Assembly: GCA_050331695.1 (NCBI GenBank)
Contig: JBHJGP010000001.1
Span: 154,132 to 218,131 of the forward strand
DNA: 64,000 bases
Source of the DNA: JBHJGP01 sp050331695
GTDB taxonomy: Bacteria; Pseudomonadota; Alphaproteobacteria; Geminicoccales; Geminicoccaceae
Direction: 5' to 3'
The notes beneath the pieces were generated by a model, which saw only the letters and a program-made list of their open reading frames with translations, did not search any database and was not told the DNA's origin. Of this stretch, positions 15,446-24,948 are shown one piece after another (positions within the stretch are counted from its first letter, which is position 1; each line of letters begins with the position of its first letter). Made by a program: the position numbers and the translations under genes.

Positions 15446-17041
15446 TCAGGCGGCCTGGCGGTTCTTTTTGTCCAGGTACAGCTTGTAGGTGATGCTGTCG
15501 GTCAGCGCCAAGAACGAGGCCTCTATGATGTTGGCCGAGACACCGACCGTCGACCAGGTCCGTCCGGAGGCCCGGTCGTGGCTGTCCATGATGACCCGGG
15601 TGACGGCGTCGGTGTCGGCTTCCGGATTGAGAATGCGCACCCGGTAGTCCGAGAGTTCGAGATCCGCGAGCGAGGGGTAGGACGGCAGCAGGGTCTTGCG
15701 CAGCGCGTGGTCGAGCGCGCCCACCGGACCGGCGCCGCTGGCATATTCCTCCAGCTTCTGGCCGTCGACCTCGACCTCGACGATTGCGCGAGACACCGTC
15801 ACGGTCTCGTTTCGGGCATTGATCCGGCGTTCGGTCTGGACGTTGAACATGATCGGCATGAACGGGGTCGGCAGATGCTCGAAGGTGCGCCGGGTCAGGA
15901 TCTCGAAGCTCGCCGCGGCGCCTTCGAAGGCATAGCCCTGGGATTCCTTCTCCTTCAGGGTTCTGAGGAGATCGCCGACCTCGACCTTCGCCGGATCGCA
16001 ACCGATCTCGCGCAACCGCGCCATCAGGTTGGAACGGCCGGCCTGATCGGAGACGACGATGTCGCGGTGATTGCCGACCGCCTCCGGATCGATGTGTTCA
16101 TAAAACAAAGGGTTGCGGGCGACAGCGGACGCGTGAAGGCCGCCTTTGTGGGCGAAGGCGTTGGCGCCGACATAAGGGGCCGACGGCCAGGGTGAGCGGT
16201 TCAAAAGCTCGTCGAACTGGCGGGACAGATATGTCAGCTGCTTGAGGCCCTGCTCGTCGATGCCGGTAACAAAACCTTCCTTCAGGACGAGGGCCGGGAT
16301 CAGGCTCACCAGATTGGCATTGCCGCAGCGCTCACCCAGGCCGTTGAGGGTGCCCTGGACCTGCCGGGCACCGGCGCGGATGCCGGCGAGCGCGCCGGCG
16401 ACGGCGGTCTCGCTGTCATTGTGGGTGTGAATACCGAGCCTGGCGTCGGGAAGTTCAGCCCGGACCTCCGCCACCACCCGCTCGATCTCAGCCGGAAGCG
16501 TACCGCCATTGGTGTCGCAAAGGACCAGCCAGTCGGCGCCGCCGGCGTCCGCGGCCTTGAGGCAGGCGAGCGCGTAGGCCGGATCGGCCCGGTAGCCATC
16601 GAAGAAATGCTCAGCATCGAACATGACTTCGCTGGCATGGGCCCGGCTCGCCTCGAGACTGTCCTGGATCATGGCCAGATTTTCGTCGAGCTCGGCGCCG
16701 AGCGCGCCGGTGACGTGCCAGGTCCAGGTCTTGCCGACCAGGGTGATGACATCGACCCGGGACCGGAACACGGGCGCCAGGCCTGGATCATTGGCGGCGC
16801 TGCGGCCGCTTCTGCGGGTCATGGCGAAGGCGCAGAACTTCGCCCGCTCGAGAGCCGGCGGCTCGGCGAAAAAGGCGTCGGCGGTGGGATTGGCACCGGG
16901 CCAGCCGCCCTCGACGTAATCGATGCCCAGCGCGTCCAGCTGGCGGGCGATGGTGATCTTGTCGCCGACACTGAAATCAACCCCCTGGGTCTGCGCGCCA
17001 TCGCGCAGGGTCGTGTCGTAAAGATAGATACGTTCGCTCAT
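15446..17041 (-). CDS. cimA: Citramalate synthase
   Basis: Condenses pyruvate and acetyl-CoA to (R)-citramalate, the first step of the threonine-independent isoleucine route. The 531-residue protein has the HMGL-like barrel with LYDTTLRDGAQTQGVDFSV, the catalytic/metal HTHND motif (about residue 200) and GTLNGLGERCGNAN. The family-specific segment NAFAHKGGLHASAV follows. The C-terminal LeuA-type regulatory domain (about 390-520) is intact, so feedback control is expected. Compared with LeuA, the opening block and the FAHKGG motif favour citramalate synthase. Its start overlaps the cysS stop by 4 nt. Confidence 0.93.
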   Translation of the reverse strand: MSERIYLYDTTLRDGAQTQGVDFSVGDKITIARQLDALGIDYVEGGWPGANPTADAFFAEPPALERAKFCAFAMTRRSGRSAANDPGLAPVFRSRVDVITLVGKTWTWHVTGALGAELDENLAMIQDSLEASRAHASEVMFDAEHFFDGYRADPAYALACLKAADAGGADWLVLCDTNGGTLPAEIERVVAEVRAELPDARLGIHTHNDSETAVAGALAGIRAGARQVQGTLNGLGERCGNANLVSLIPALVLKEGFVTGIDEQGLKQLTYLSRQFDELLNRSPWPSAPYVGANAFAHKGGLHASAVARNPLFYEHIDPEAVGNHRDIVVSDQAGRSNLMARLREIGCDPAKVEVGDLLRTLKEKESQGYAFEGAAASFEILTRRTFEHLPTPFMPIMFNVQTERRINARNETVTVSRAIVEVEVDGQKLEEYASGAGPVGALDHALRKTLLPSYPSLADLELSDYRVRILNPEADTDAVTRVIMDSHDRASGRTWSTVGVSANIIEASFLALTDSITYKLYLDKKNRQAA

Positions 17042-18417
17042 GACAATCGCCGCCAGGTGGTTCCGTCGGGTCCATCCTCAAGGATGATCCCGCGTGCTTC
17101 GAGCTCCTCGCGAATGCGGTCCGCTTCGGCGAAATTCTTGGCGACCCGGGCGGCATTGCGTTTGGCGATGAGCTTCGCGATCTCCTCGCTGTCCTCGCCG
17201 TCGCCGGCGAGCCAGTGACGCGGCTCGTCCCGAAACAGGCCCAACAATTCGCCGGCAGCCAACATCTCGCCCTTGAGGCGGGAGCGGATCTGAACGCTTT
17301 TCGCCTTGTTGGCGGAGCCCGCCAGTTCGTGAAGGCCGGCCAACGCCCGGGGCGTGTTCAGATCGTCCTGCAGACCGTCCATCACCGCCTTGGACGGTTT
17401 CGTCGGCGAGGGCGGCAGGTCGACATCGGCCAGGCCGTCGAGGGCGCGATAGAGCCGGGTCAGCGCGCTTTCCGCCTGGGCCAGCGCCTGCCGGTTGAAG
17501 TCGATCGGTTTGCGGTAGTGGGTCGACAGCATCCAGTAGCGGATCACATCAGCCGGTACCTCGTCAAGGATCTCGCGCACGGTGACGAAATTGCCGGCCG
17601 ACTTCGCCATCTTGTCGTCCTCGATGGTGACGAAGCCATTGTGCAGCCAATAGCGCGCCATGGTCTCGACGCCGTAGGCGCAGCAGCTCTGGGCGATTTC
17701 GTTCTCATGGTGAGGAAAGATCAGATCAACCCCGCCGCCGTGGATATCGAAGGTCGCACCCAGATAGTGGCTGCTCATGGCCGAACATTCGATATGCCAG
17801 CCGGGCCGGCCACGGCCCCAGGGACTGTCCCAGCCGGGCTGCTGATCGCTCGAAGGTTTCCACAAGACGAAATCCGCGGGATCGCGCTTATAGGGTGCGA
17901 CCTCGACCCGGGCGCCGGCGATCTGGTCGTCCCGGTCGCGCCTCGAAAGTTGGCCATAGGCCGACATGGCGGGAACGTGGAACAGAACATGCCCCTCGGC
18001 CTCGTAAGCCACGCTTTGGCGGATCAGGGTTTCGATCAATCGGATCATGCCGTCGACATGATCGGTGGCCCGGGGTTCCACGTCTGGACGCAAGCACAGG
18101 AGACCGTCGACATCCTCGTGGAAGCCCTCGATGGTCCGCTCTGTGAGCGAGCCGACGCTTTCGTCCCGCTCCCTGGCGCGCTCGATGATACGGTCGTCGA
18201 TATCCGTGATGTTGCGGACGTAGGTGACGTGCCGGTAGGTCGCCTTGAGCAGCCGGTACAGGACGTCGAAGACGATAAAGGGTCGGGCGTTGCCAATGTG
18301 GATCGGCCCGTAAACCGTCGGTCCGCAGACATACATGCCCACATGGTTGGCGCGTAAGGGGCGAAAGCGGTCCTTCGACCGCGAAAACGTGTTGTAGAGG
18401 CTTAGACCATCGCTCAC
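17038..18417 (-). CDS. cysS: Cysteinyl-tRNA synthetase
   Basis: Charges tRNA-Cys with cysteine. The 459-residue class I synthetase contains the zinc-site Cys in MYVCGPTVYG, the HIGH-type motif HIGNARPF, the ECSAM zinc-side block, HHENEIAQS, and the KMSKS-type motif KMAKSAGNF (about residues 265-273), which reads KMAKS here. The C-terminal anticodon-binding region ends GIILEDGPDGTTWRR. The gene is first of a tight three-gene unit with cimA and trmJ, and is divergent from the O-antigen-ligase-like gene across a 54-nt gap that must hold both promoters. Confidence 0.97.
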   Translation of the reverse strand: MSDGLSLYNTFSRSKDRFRPLRANHVGMYVCGPTVYGPIHIGNARPFIVFDVLYRLLKATYRHVTYVRNITDIDDRIIERARERDESVGSLTERTIEGFHEDVDGLLCLRPDVEPRATDHVDGMIRLIETLIRQSVAYEAEGHVLFHVPAMSAYGQLSRRDRDDQIAGARVEVAPYKRDPADFVLWKPSSDQQPGWDSPWGRGRPGWHIECSAMSSHYLGATFDIHGGGVDLIFPHHENEIAQSCCAYGVETMARYWLHNGFVTIEDDKMAKSAGNFVTVREILDEVPADVIRYWMLSTHYRKPIDFNRQALAQAESALTRLYRALDGLADVDLPPSPTKPSKAVMDGLQDDLNTPRALAGLHELAGSANKAKSVQIRSRLKGEMLAAGELLGLFRDEPRHWLAGDGEDSEEIAKLIAKRNAARVAKNFAEADRIREELEARGIILEDGPDGTTWRRLS

Positions 18418-18471
18418 GGCGCATAAGTCCGTTTCTATTCAACTTATGGTTAAAATGCGTTATGCAGCGGC

Positions 18472-19806
18472 ATGCCCAGCCATGCCCGCTCCGCATCCGC
18501 GTCGACAGGTCTCGGTGGCATCGCCCAGAGACTGTTCGTCGCCTTGTTGGTCCTAGCGCCGTTGCCGCTGGGGGGCAATGAGCCGCTTGCTTGGCACGGC
18601 TTCGCGCTGGTCACGGGTCTCTGTCTTCTATTGCTGGCCCTGGATCCCAAAGCCACACCGCCAAGGCTAGTGCCGCCGGCGCTCCACGTCATGGTGGTCG
18701 GCGGTTTGGTCCTCTGCTGGATCACCTTTCAGGGGCTGAACGGTCTGCCGCAGGGCTGGGCGCATCCCGCCTGGGAGGGGCTCGAGCGGGAGATGGTAGG
18801 CGCGGCGCCGGGCCGGGCGATTGACAGCCTGGTTCTCGCCGCCACCGCTATTGGCGGCTTTTGGATGGGGCTGCAGAAGGGGAGATCGAGCCGGGCCCTG
18901 GCGGTCCTGATCATCGGCAACGCGGCGGTCGCGGCGCTCGCCATGGCCGCGTTGATCACGCCCGTGCCGCCGGCCTTATCCTGGCTCAACGAGGCTTATC
19001 CCGACGATGCCACCGGTCCGTTCGTCAGCCGCAACAGTTTCGGCGCCTATGCGGTGATCGGGCTGATCATGGCGCTGGGGCTTACTCGTCATCGGCTTCG
19101 AGCCGGCGGCGGCCCTTTGATCCAAAGGCTCGATGACAGTTGGTGGCTGGCCGCGGCGATTGCCTTGCTTGCAGCCGCAATCGTCTCCTCCCACTCCCGC
19201 GGCGCGTGGCTCAGCCTGATCTGCGCGCTGATCGCATTCTGGTTGCCGCACTGGACCGGAGACCGCCGGAAAAGAGGGCCCTACGGCCCGGCGCCGGTCG
19301 CGTTTCCGCTTTTCTTGGCCGTGATCGCAGGCGTTTGGCTTCTGCTCGCCTCGACCGCGACCCTCGTTCGGTTTGCCGATGGCGGCTGGCAGGGACGGTT
19401 TGAGATCTGGCAGATCACCTGGGAAATGATCCTGGCCCGGCCGCTCCTGGGACACGGCGCCGGTGCCTTCGCTTACCTATTTCCGGGCTTCGCCGGCACC
19501 CGACTTACCGGTTGGTACGACAATCCGCACAACCTCTATCTGACTTGGGCCGCTGCCTTCGGCCTGCCGATGGCGGCGCTGTGCGTGGGCGTCGCGTTCC
19601 TGGCGGTCGTGGGCGTCCTGCGCGCGAGGCCCGTTTCCGCCGAAGCCGCTCTGGATCTGGCGATTGCGCGGGGGGCGTTGGTCGCCGCGGCGGTCCACAG
19701 TCTGATGGACAATGCTTACGAGACGCCGGCGATCTCGCTGCTCATAGCCTGGCTCACGGGCCGAGCGATGCGAGCGCTTGGTCGAGCTCCACCAGGCGCT
19801 CCCTGA
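18472..19806 (+). CDS. O-antigen ligase / polymerase-like membrane protein (WaaL/Wzy family)
   Basis: A 444-residue polytopic inner-membrane protein with about ten to twelve hydrophobic segments. The Wzy_C-type region includes VSSHSRGAWLSLICALIAFW and, after a periplasmic loop, GHGAGAFAYLFPGF and WYDNPHNLYLTWAAAFGLP. The latter contains the His of the NPHN(L) motif typical of O-antigen ligases. It faces an exopolysaccharide operon on the other strand, and its 3' end overlaps the small unknown gene at 19754. It may ligate or polymerise the polysaccharide controlled by the neighbouring autokinase. Which of the two it does cannot be told. Confidence 0.82.
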   Translation: MPSHARSASASTGLGGIAQRLFVALLVLAPLPLGGNEPLAWHGFALVTGLCLLLLALDPKATPPRLVPPALHVMVVGGLVLCWITFQGLNGLPQGWAHPAWEGLEREMVGAAPGRAIDSLVLAATAIGGFWMGLQKGRSSRALAVLIIGNAAVAALAMAALITPVPPALSWLNEAYPDDATGPFVSRNSFGAYAVIGLIMALGLTRHRLRAGGGPLIQRLDDSWWLAAAIALLAAAIVSSHSRGAWLSLICALIAFWLPHWTGDRRKRGPYGPAPVAFPLFLAVIAGVWLLLASTATLVRFADGGWQGRFEIWQITWEMILARPLLGHGAGAFAYLFPGFAGTRLTGWYDNPHNLYLTWAAAFGLPMAALCVGVAFLAVVGVLRARPVSAEAALDLAIARGALVAAAVHSLMDNAYETPAISLLIAWLTGRAMRALGRAPPGAP

Positions 19807-20149
19807 CCACGGCCGAAGCCGGAAGCTGGCGCCGCAAGCGGAGATCGATCCGTTTCGCGCTTTCGATCGCCTCTTGATAACCATCCGCAGTGGTCGCGGT
19901 CTCGGCCTTGGCGATCCAAGCGAGGGATGCGGCTTCGAGAATGTCGGGGCCTGGCGACCATTTCACGGCTCTATCCAGGTGAGACGGCAGTGGCATAGGC
20001 GTGGAATGCTGGGCCGCCAGCAAGAAGAGATGACCGGTGGCGTGGGGCGCGGCCAGCGCGATCAGGCCAAGGCCGGCCAGAGCCAAGCCGGAGCGCCAGA
20101 CCCTGCTTCGCGGCTCAGGTGGTGACGTAGTAGTTGGCGTAGCGCGCAT
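19754..20149 (-). CDS. Unknown small membrane-anchored protein downstream of the autokinase
   Basis: A 131-residue predicted protein with a basic/proline start and one hydrophobic segment (about residues 20-40), then a mostly helical, Ala/Leu-rich tail without motifs. The start ATG lies 35 nt inside the end of the autokinase gene, and its 3' end overlaps the end of the convergent ligase gene by 53 nt. Placement in the same operon as the kinase and the N-terminal anchor argue that it is real, perhaps a periplasmic accessory of polysaccharide export. Double overlap lowers confidence. Confidence 0.5.
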   Translation of the reverse strand: MRATPTTTSPPEPRSRVWRSGLALAGLGLIALAAPHATGHLFLLAAQHSTPMPLPSHLDRAVKWSPGPDILEAASLAWIAKAETATTADGYQEAIESAKRIDLRLRRQLPASAVVRERLVELDQALASLGP

Positions 20150-22304
20150 AGGCGTCGGCCTGATCCTTGTAGCCCCAGCGGAGGTGGCGCTTCAGATCGA
20201 CCTGGGCGATGACGACGCCGGTGATCGCAGCGTCCAGGCGTTGCAGCTGGCGGAAAGCGTCCGCCGCGACCCGTTGAGGCGTCTTCTCCCACTGGGTGAC
20301 GAGGATGACCTGGTCAGCGACATGGACCAGGCTCGACGCGTCCGGGACCACCGATAAGGGCGGCGTGTCGTAGATGACGAGTTCGTAGTTCTGGGCGGTC
20401 GCCATCAGACCGTCGAGGGCCGTGCTTCGCAAGAGACCGGCCGGGTTCGCCACCGGCTGGAGTGCCGGCAGAACGTCCAGCCGGCTCTGCGGGTCCTTGC
20501 GGATCGCCTGGGTCGGCGCGACCCCGTCCCGAAGCACGTCGACCGCGCTGAACTCGCCGAACAGGCCAAAGCGCTGGGCCAAGGCCGGCCGCCGCAGATC
20601 CGCTTCAACCAGAAGCGTCGATACCCCCTCGAGCGCGGCAACCCGGGCAAGCGCCGCCGAGAAGGTGGTCTTGCCCTCGGCCGGCAGGGCCGAGGTCACA
20701 ACCAGCTGAGTTGGGCTCTCGCGATCGTTTCTGACCAGCAAAACCTGGGTGAGGGCGGAACGGATCGCCTCACTGTAGGCCGATCCAGGATCCTCGATCA
20801 GCGCGTCAAGCGGGTCGGCCTTGGGCCCACGGCCCTTCAGCCGGGGCACCATGGCCAGCGTTCGGGTGCCGAGAACCTCTTCGATTTCCCGGGCGCTTCG
20901 AAAGCCGTCGTCCAATTGTTCGACGAAGAAGGTGGCGATCAACCCCAGAAGCAGACCCAGGGCGGCGCCCAACGGCAGGATCACGCCGAGCTTCGGAAAT
21001 TCCGGCGCCGCCGGTTTGGCGGCGGGCGTGATGATCCGCACATCCCGCCAACCGACATCGGTCTCCTGGCTCGTTCTGTGCAAGAGACCGGCGAGATTGT
21101 CGTAGCGCGCCTGCACGTTCGCCCGGGCGCGCTCCAAATCGTTCAGGTTCGAACGGATTTCGGTGCGGTTGACCGCCTCGTCCTTAAGCGCCGCGAGGCT
21201 CTCCTCCAACGCGCTCGCCCGGGTCTTCGCGACCTCCACCTCGCTCGCGAACTGATTGATCATGCGCGAGACCTCGGCGCTGATGCGAAGCTCGATCCGC
21301 TCGCGCTCGGCGTTGAGACCGACGATCACCGGATGCCGGTTGCCGTATTGCGACTGGAGTTCCGCCTGGCGGCGGATGAGGCTGGCCTGCTCGGCCCGGA
21401 GCGCCTGGAGCATCGGCGATGCGGTCAGCTCGACGATGTCCTCAGCGGCGCCCTGGCGATTGAGCCGGCGCATATTGTCTAGGGTCGCCTGTTTCTCCGT
21501 AAGCGCGACCTTCTCCTCAATCAGTTGCTTGTTGATGTCGGCGATCTCTGCCGCCCTGGCGGCGGAGGCGTTGCCGTCGACCAGGCCGCTCTCCCGCTTG
21601 ACGAAGTTGATCGTCTGTTCGGCCTGGTCGAGTTCCGCTTCCAGCTCGGCCATTCGGCCGCGCAGCCAATCCTGGGCCACCTGGGAACGTTCGTAGCGGG
21701 CGACCAGGCGATCGACGATGTAAACATCCGCCAGCGTGTTGGCGACCAGCGCCGCCATGTCCGGATAGCGATGGCTGTAGCGGATTTCGATGACGTGGGA
21801 TTGGGCCAGGCGAATGACCTCCAGATGGTCGAGGACGCGGCGGACCGCCTGCTGCCTCGGTTCCTCGACCGTCGTCTCCGTCGCGGCCGGCGGTAGCCAG
21901 CGCTCGAGAACGGTGTGTTCCGCCGCCCAGCGCCGGAGGGAACCGACGCTGGCCTGTTCGACCAAGAAACCCTGATCTTCGTTGAGCGAGAGCTTGTCGA
22001 CGACCCGTTCCGCCAGCAGGCGCGATTCGATCACCTTGATCTCGGTCGCCAGCGTTTCTTGGTCGATGGTGCGCTGGAGTTGGGCCTGCTCCTTCAGCGG
22101 CTGGCCCTGAGCCGGAGGTTCCAAAACCAGTTGCGTGGAAGCTGTGTAACTTTTCGGCAGATTGACGCCGATGCCCAGGGCCAGGAGCATCATCGCCAAC
22201 GTCGAACCGGCAAGCAGCCGCCGGCGCCGCGAGACAATCCGCAACAGATCGGCCAGGGCGATATCGCCGTTGGCGGAACCGTCGGTCGTTCTCCTCATCG
22301 TCAT
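20115..22304 (-). CDS. Polysaccharide co-polymerase with tyrosine autokinase domain (Wzc/GumC-type)
   Basis: A 729-residue inner-membrane protein that controls chain length and export of an exopolysaccharide. It has TM1 at about 30-48, a Wzz-type periplasmic region with long coiled coil (about 180-420), TM2 near residue 455, and a cytoplasmic BY-kinase. The kinase has Walker A PAEGKTT (about 541-547), Walker A' LLVEADLRRP and Walker B VIYDTPP (about 644-650). The tyrosine-rich tail YKDQADAYARYANYYVTT is the phosphorylation cluster. Start ATG 22304 is used; the longer frame overlaps the preceding gene. No polysaccharide glycosyltransferases lie beside it, so the sugar genes are elsewhere. Confidence 0.92.
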   Translation of the reverse strand: MTMRRTTDGSANGDIALADLLRIVSRRRRLLAGSTLAMMLLALGIGVNLPKSYTASTQLVLEPPAQGQPLKEQAQLQRTIDQETLATEIKVIESRLLAERVVDKLSLNEDQGFLVEQASVGSLRRWAAEHTVLERWLPPAATETTVEEPRQQAVRRVLDHLEVIRLAQSHVIEIRYSHRYPDMAALVANTLADVYIVDRLVARYERSQVAQDWLRGRMAELEAELDQAEQTINFVKRESGLVDGNASAARAAEIADINKQLIEEKVALTEKQATLDNMRRLNRQGAAEDIVELTASPMLQALRAEQASLIRRQAELQSQYGNRHPVIVGLNAERERIELRISAEVSRMINQFASEVEVAKTRASALEESLAALKDEAVNRTEIRSNLNDLERARANVQARYDNLAGLLHRTSQETDVGWRDVRIITPAAKPAAPEFPKLGVILPLGAALGLLLGLIATFFVEQLDDGFRSAREIEEVLGTRTLAMVPRLKGRGPKADPLDALIEDPGSAYSEAIRSALTQVLLVRNDRESPTQLVVTSALPAEGKTTFSAALARVAALEGVSTLLVEADLRRPALAQRFGLFGEFSAVDVLRDGVAPTQAIRKDPQSRLDVLPALQPVANPAGLLRSTALDGLMATAQNYELVIYDTPPLSVVPDASSLVHVADQVILVTQWEKTPQRVAADAFRQLQRLDAAITGVVIAQVDLKRHLRWGYKDQADAYARYANYYVTT

Positions 22305-22323
22305 GCCTTTGTCGAAAAGAGGA

Positions 22324-23103
22324 TCAGTTGGGGCTGACCCGATCCCGCCGGCGAGGCTCGATCGGCGCCCGGACCGGGGGAGGCTGGAATTGGGGCCGTT
22401 CCGGACCGGCCGTCGGCTCGATGGTCGACACATCCAGATCGGCAACCGCCTGCACGATCGTCTCGTCGCCCCCGCCCTCGACCAGGCCAGCCAGGGTCGG
22501 TCCGCTCGGAGCGCCCGCCTCGAGCACCGCCTGCATCAGGGTTTGGGTCATGAGGGCCTGGTCGCCTTGCGAACGGCCGGGGCGCTCGGCCATGGCCCCT
22601 GCGGCGGCGGCTTTACCGAGCACCTCGATCAGCCTGTCCGGCGAGCCGCGGCTCAACCGATTGGCCTCATCGACGATGCCCATGCTCAGCCGCCGCCAGG
22701 CTGTGGTGAGCCGTTGTGCCGCCAACGCGTCACCAGCGGGATCGAACCGTCGCGCCAAAGTCCCACCAACCTCGGCCGCGAAGGTGGCGCCGGGGAGGGT
22801 GCGGCCCAGACCGATGAAGGCGGCTGCCCGGCCCAATCCTTCCGAACCGGCGGCGAGCATCGCCTCGCCACCGTCGCCCTGGAGTGCCATCTCGGCAAGT
22901 GCGTTCGCCAGCTGGGCACCCTGACCTTCACCCACGGCGGCGTGCCTGGTGATGGCTTCGCTTCGAAGCCAGGTGGTGAACGCGGGACCGTCCGTCATAC
23001 CGGCCGGAACGGCGAGCCGGCCCAGGTGGGGCTGGGCTGCGGACCCGGCCGCCAAATGGCTGAGAACGGCCGCGAGAACGAGCGGTAGAATCTGTTTGCG
23101 CAA
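22324..23103 (-). CDS. Unknown secreted protein upstream of the autokinase
   Basis: A 259-residue protein with a signal peptide (MRKQILPLVLAAVLSHLAAG, cut near SAA). The mature part is Ala/Gly/Leu-rich and apparently helical, with a proline- and arginine-rich tail (QPPPVRAPIEPRRRDRV). I recognise no family. The start is TTG and has no convincing ribosome binding site, so it could be slightly different. The gene lies 20 nt before the autokinase on the same strand, so it is probably co-transcribed and may act in the periplasm with the export complex. Confidence 0.6.
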   Translation of the reverse strand: MRKQILPLVLAAVLSHLAAGSAAQPHLGRLAVPAGMTDGPAFTTWLRSEAITRHAAVGEGQGAQLANALAEMALQGDGGEAMLAAGSEGLGRAAAFIGLGRTLPGATFAAEVGGTLARRFDPAGDALAAQRLTTAWRRLSMGIVDEANRLSRGSPDRLIEVLGKAAAAGAMAERPGRSQGDQALMTQTLMQAVLEAGAPSGPTLAGLVEGGGDETIVQAVADLDVSTIEPTAGPERPQFQPPPVRAPIEPRRRDRVSPN

Positions 23104-23195
23104 CGTTTTGATACCAAAGTGGGTAACGCTGCCGTTCTTTAACTTAAAAGTGAACTAAACACAATCTGACCAACCTAAACGTGGGCAAATTTCTT

Positions 23196-24872
23196 CTACG
23201 ACTTAGGTCGTCGAAACGCATTGGTGATCGGGTAGCGCCGGTCGCGGCCGAAGGCTTTCTGCGTCAGTTTGACGCCAGGCGGTGCTTGCCGGCGCTTATA
23301 TTCGGCGCGATCGAGGAGCTGCTGAGCGCGTTCGACGCTGTCTTGTTCATAGCCGGCGTTGACGAGATCTTCGACATGCTGCTCGCCCTCGACCAGTGCG
23401 CGCAAAATGCTGTCGAGCAGGTCATAGGGGGGCAGACTATCCTGGTCTGTTTGATTATCGCGAAGTTCGGCGCTTGGAGGCTTGGTGATGATCCGCTCCG
23501 GAATGACCTCGCCATCGGGGCCGAGAGCGATCCGTGGCTTCGCCCGGTTGCGCCAGGCCGAGAGGCGAAAAACGGTGGTCTTGTAGACGTCCTTGAGAAC
23601 GGAATAGCCCCCGCACATGTCGCCGTAGAGCGTCGCGTAGCCGGTCGACATCTCGGACTTGTTGCCCGTGGTCAGGACCATCGGTCCGAGCTTGTTGGAC
23701 AGGGCCATGAGGATCAGACCGCGCACCCGGGACTGGATGTTCTCTTCCGTCAGCCCCGGCGTCAGGCCCTCGAACAGGGGCGCCAGGACTCGGTTGATGG
23801 CCGCGACCGGCTCCTCGATGGCGATCTCGTCCAACCGGATCCCTAACCTCGATGCCAGGGCCGCGGCATCGTCCAAACTGTGTTGGGAGGTGTAGCGCGA
23901 CGGCAACATCACCGCGTGAACCCGCTCGGCGCCCAGCGCATCGACAGCCACGGCTGCCGAGAGCGCGCTGTCGATGCCGCCGCTGAGCCCGAGGACGACA
24001 CCGGGAAAACCGTTCTTCTCCACATAGTCGCGGAGGCCCAGGACCATCGCCCCGTAAATCGCCTCATCGTCGCCCGGCATCGGCGCGATCGCCGTCTCCT
24101 GGCACCACCAACCCTCTTCCGTTTCCGACCAGTCCGTCGCCAGAAGCTGGGTCTCGAATTTTTCCGCCTGGGCGGCGAACCGTCGGTTGGCGTTGAGCAC
24201 GAACGAAGCACCATCGAAACAAAGTTCGTCTTGGCCGCCCACCAGGTTGACGTAGATGAGCCCCAGACCCGTTTCGGTGACCCGCGCCACCGCCTCCTGC
24301 AGGCGCAGATCGTCATTGACCGTATCGAAGGGGGAGCCGTTGATGACGATCAGGAGATCGGCGCCGCATTCGCCCAGCGCCTCGGCGACATCAGGTGCCC
24401 ACATGTCCTCGCAGACCATGACCCCCAGACGGACCGCCCGGTCGTTCCACTCGAGGATCATCGGCCCCGGCACCTGGGCCGCATCGAACACCCGCTTCTC
24501 GTCGAAAACCCCATAATTGGGCAGAAGATGCTTGCCACGCACCGCCTGCATCTTGCCGTCGCCGAGGAGGACGCTGGCGTTCCACAAAGCGTCACCCTGA
24601 CGCCAGGGCGCACCGATCAACAGCGCCGGTCCCGGCTCTTCGGTCGCCCGGGCCAATGCTTCCAGCGCCGCATGGCAGGCCTTCTGCAGGGCTGGCTTCA
24701 GAACCAGATCCTCGGGCGGGTAGCCGCATAGAACCAGTTCGGGAAAAACGACCAGGAGGGCGCCCTGATCCGCTGCTCGTCTGCGGCAATCCAGGATCAG
24801 CTGACGGTTGGCATCGATCGCGCCTACGGTCGGATTGACCTGGGCGAGGACAATTCTGAGCTTGTCGGACAA
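23196..24872 (-). CDS. nadE: Glutamine-dependent NAD+ synthase
   Basis: Makes NAD from nicotinic acid adenine dinucleotide with ammonia from its own glutaminase domain. The N-terminal nitrilase-like domain has the catalytic Glu in FPELVLCGYPPEDL, the Lys in GKHLLPNYGVFDEKR and the Cys in GVMVCEDMWAP. The C-terminal synthetase has the P-loop VLGLSGGIDSALS and the TTGNKSEMSTGYATLYGD block. Start TTG at 24872 is chosen because GGGAG precedes it by 7 nt and family members begin at this point (LRIVLAQVNPTVG). The 36 extra codons of the longer frame look unconserved. The protein is then 558 residues. Confidence 0.93.
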   Translation of the reverse strand: MSDKLRIVLAQVNPTVGAIDANRQLILDCRRRAADQGALLVVFPELVLCGYPPEDLVLKPALQKACHAALEALARATEEPGPALLIGAPWRQGDALWNASVLLGDGKMQAVRGKHLLPNYGVFDEKRVFDAAQVPGPMILEWNDRAVRLGVMVCEDMWAPDVAEALGECGADLLIVINGSPFDTVNDDLRLQEAVARVTETGLGLIYVNLVGGQDELCFDGASFVLNANRRFAAQAEKFETQLLATDWSETEEGWWCQETAIAPMPGDDEAIYGAMVLGLRDYVEKNGFPGVVLGLSGGIDSALSAAVAVDALGAERVHAVMLPSRYTSQHSLDDAAALASRLGIRLDEIAIEEPVAAINRVLAPLFEGLTPGLTEENIQSRVRGLILMALSNKLGPMVLTTGNKSEMSTGYATLYGDMCGGYSVLKDVYKTTVFRLSAWRNRAKPRIALGPDGEVIPERIITKPPSAELRDNQTDQDSLPPYDLLDSILRALVEGEQHVEDLVNAGYEQDSVERAQQLLDRAEYKRRQAPPGVKLTQKAFGRDRRYPITNAFRRPKS

Positions 24873-24948
24873 GGTAGGGCTCCCGTAACGGCCTGATCGG
24901 ACTATAGATCGGGGCATAAGGGCAGGCGAGAGGGGGGAGGTTGCGGCC

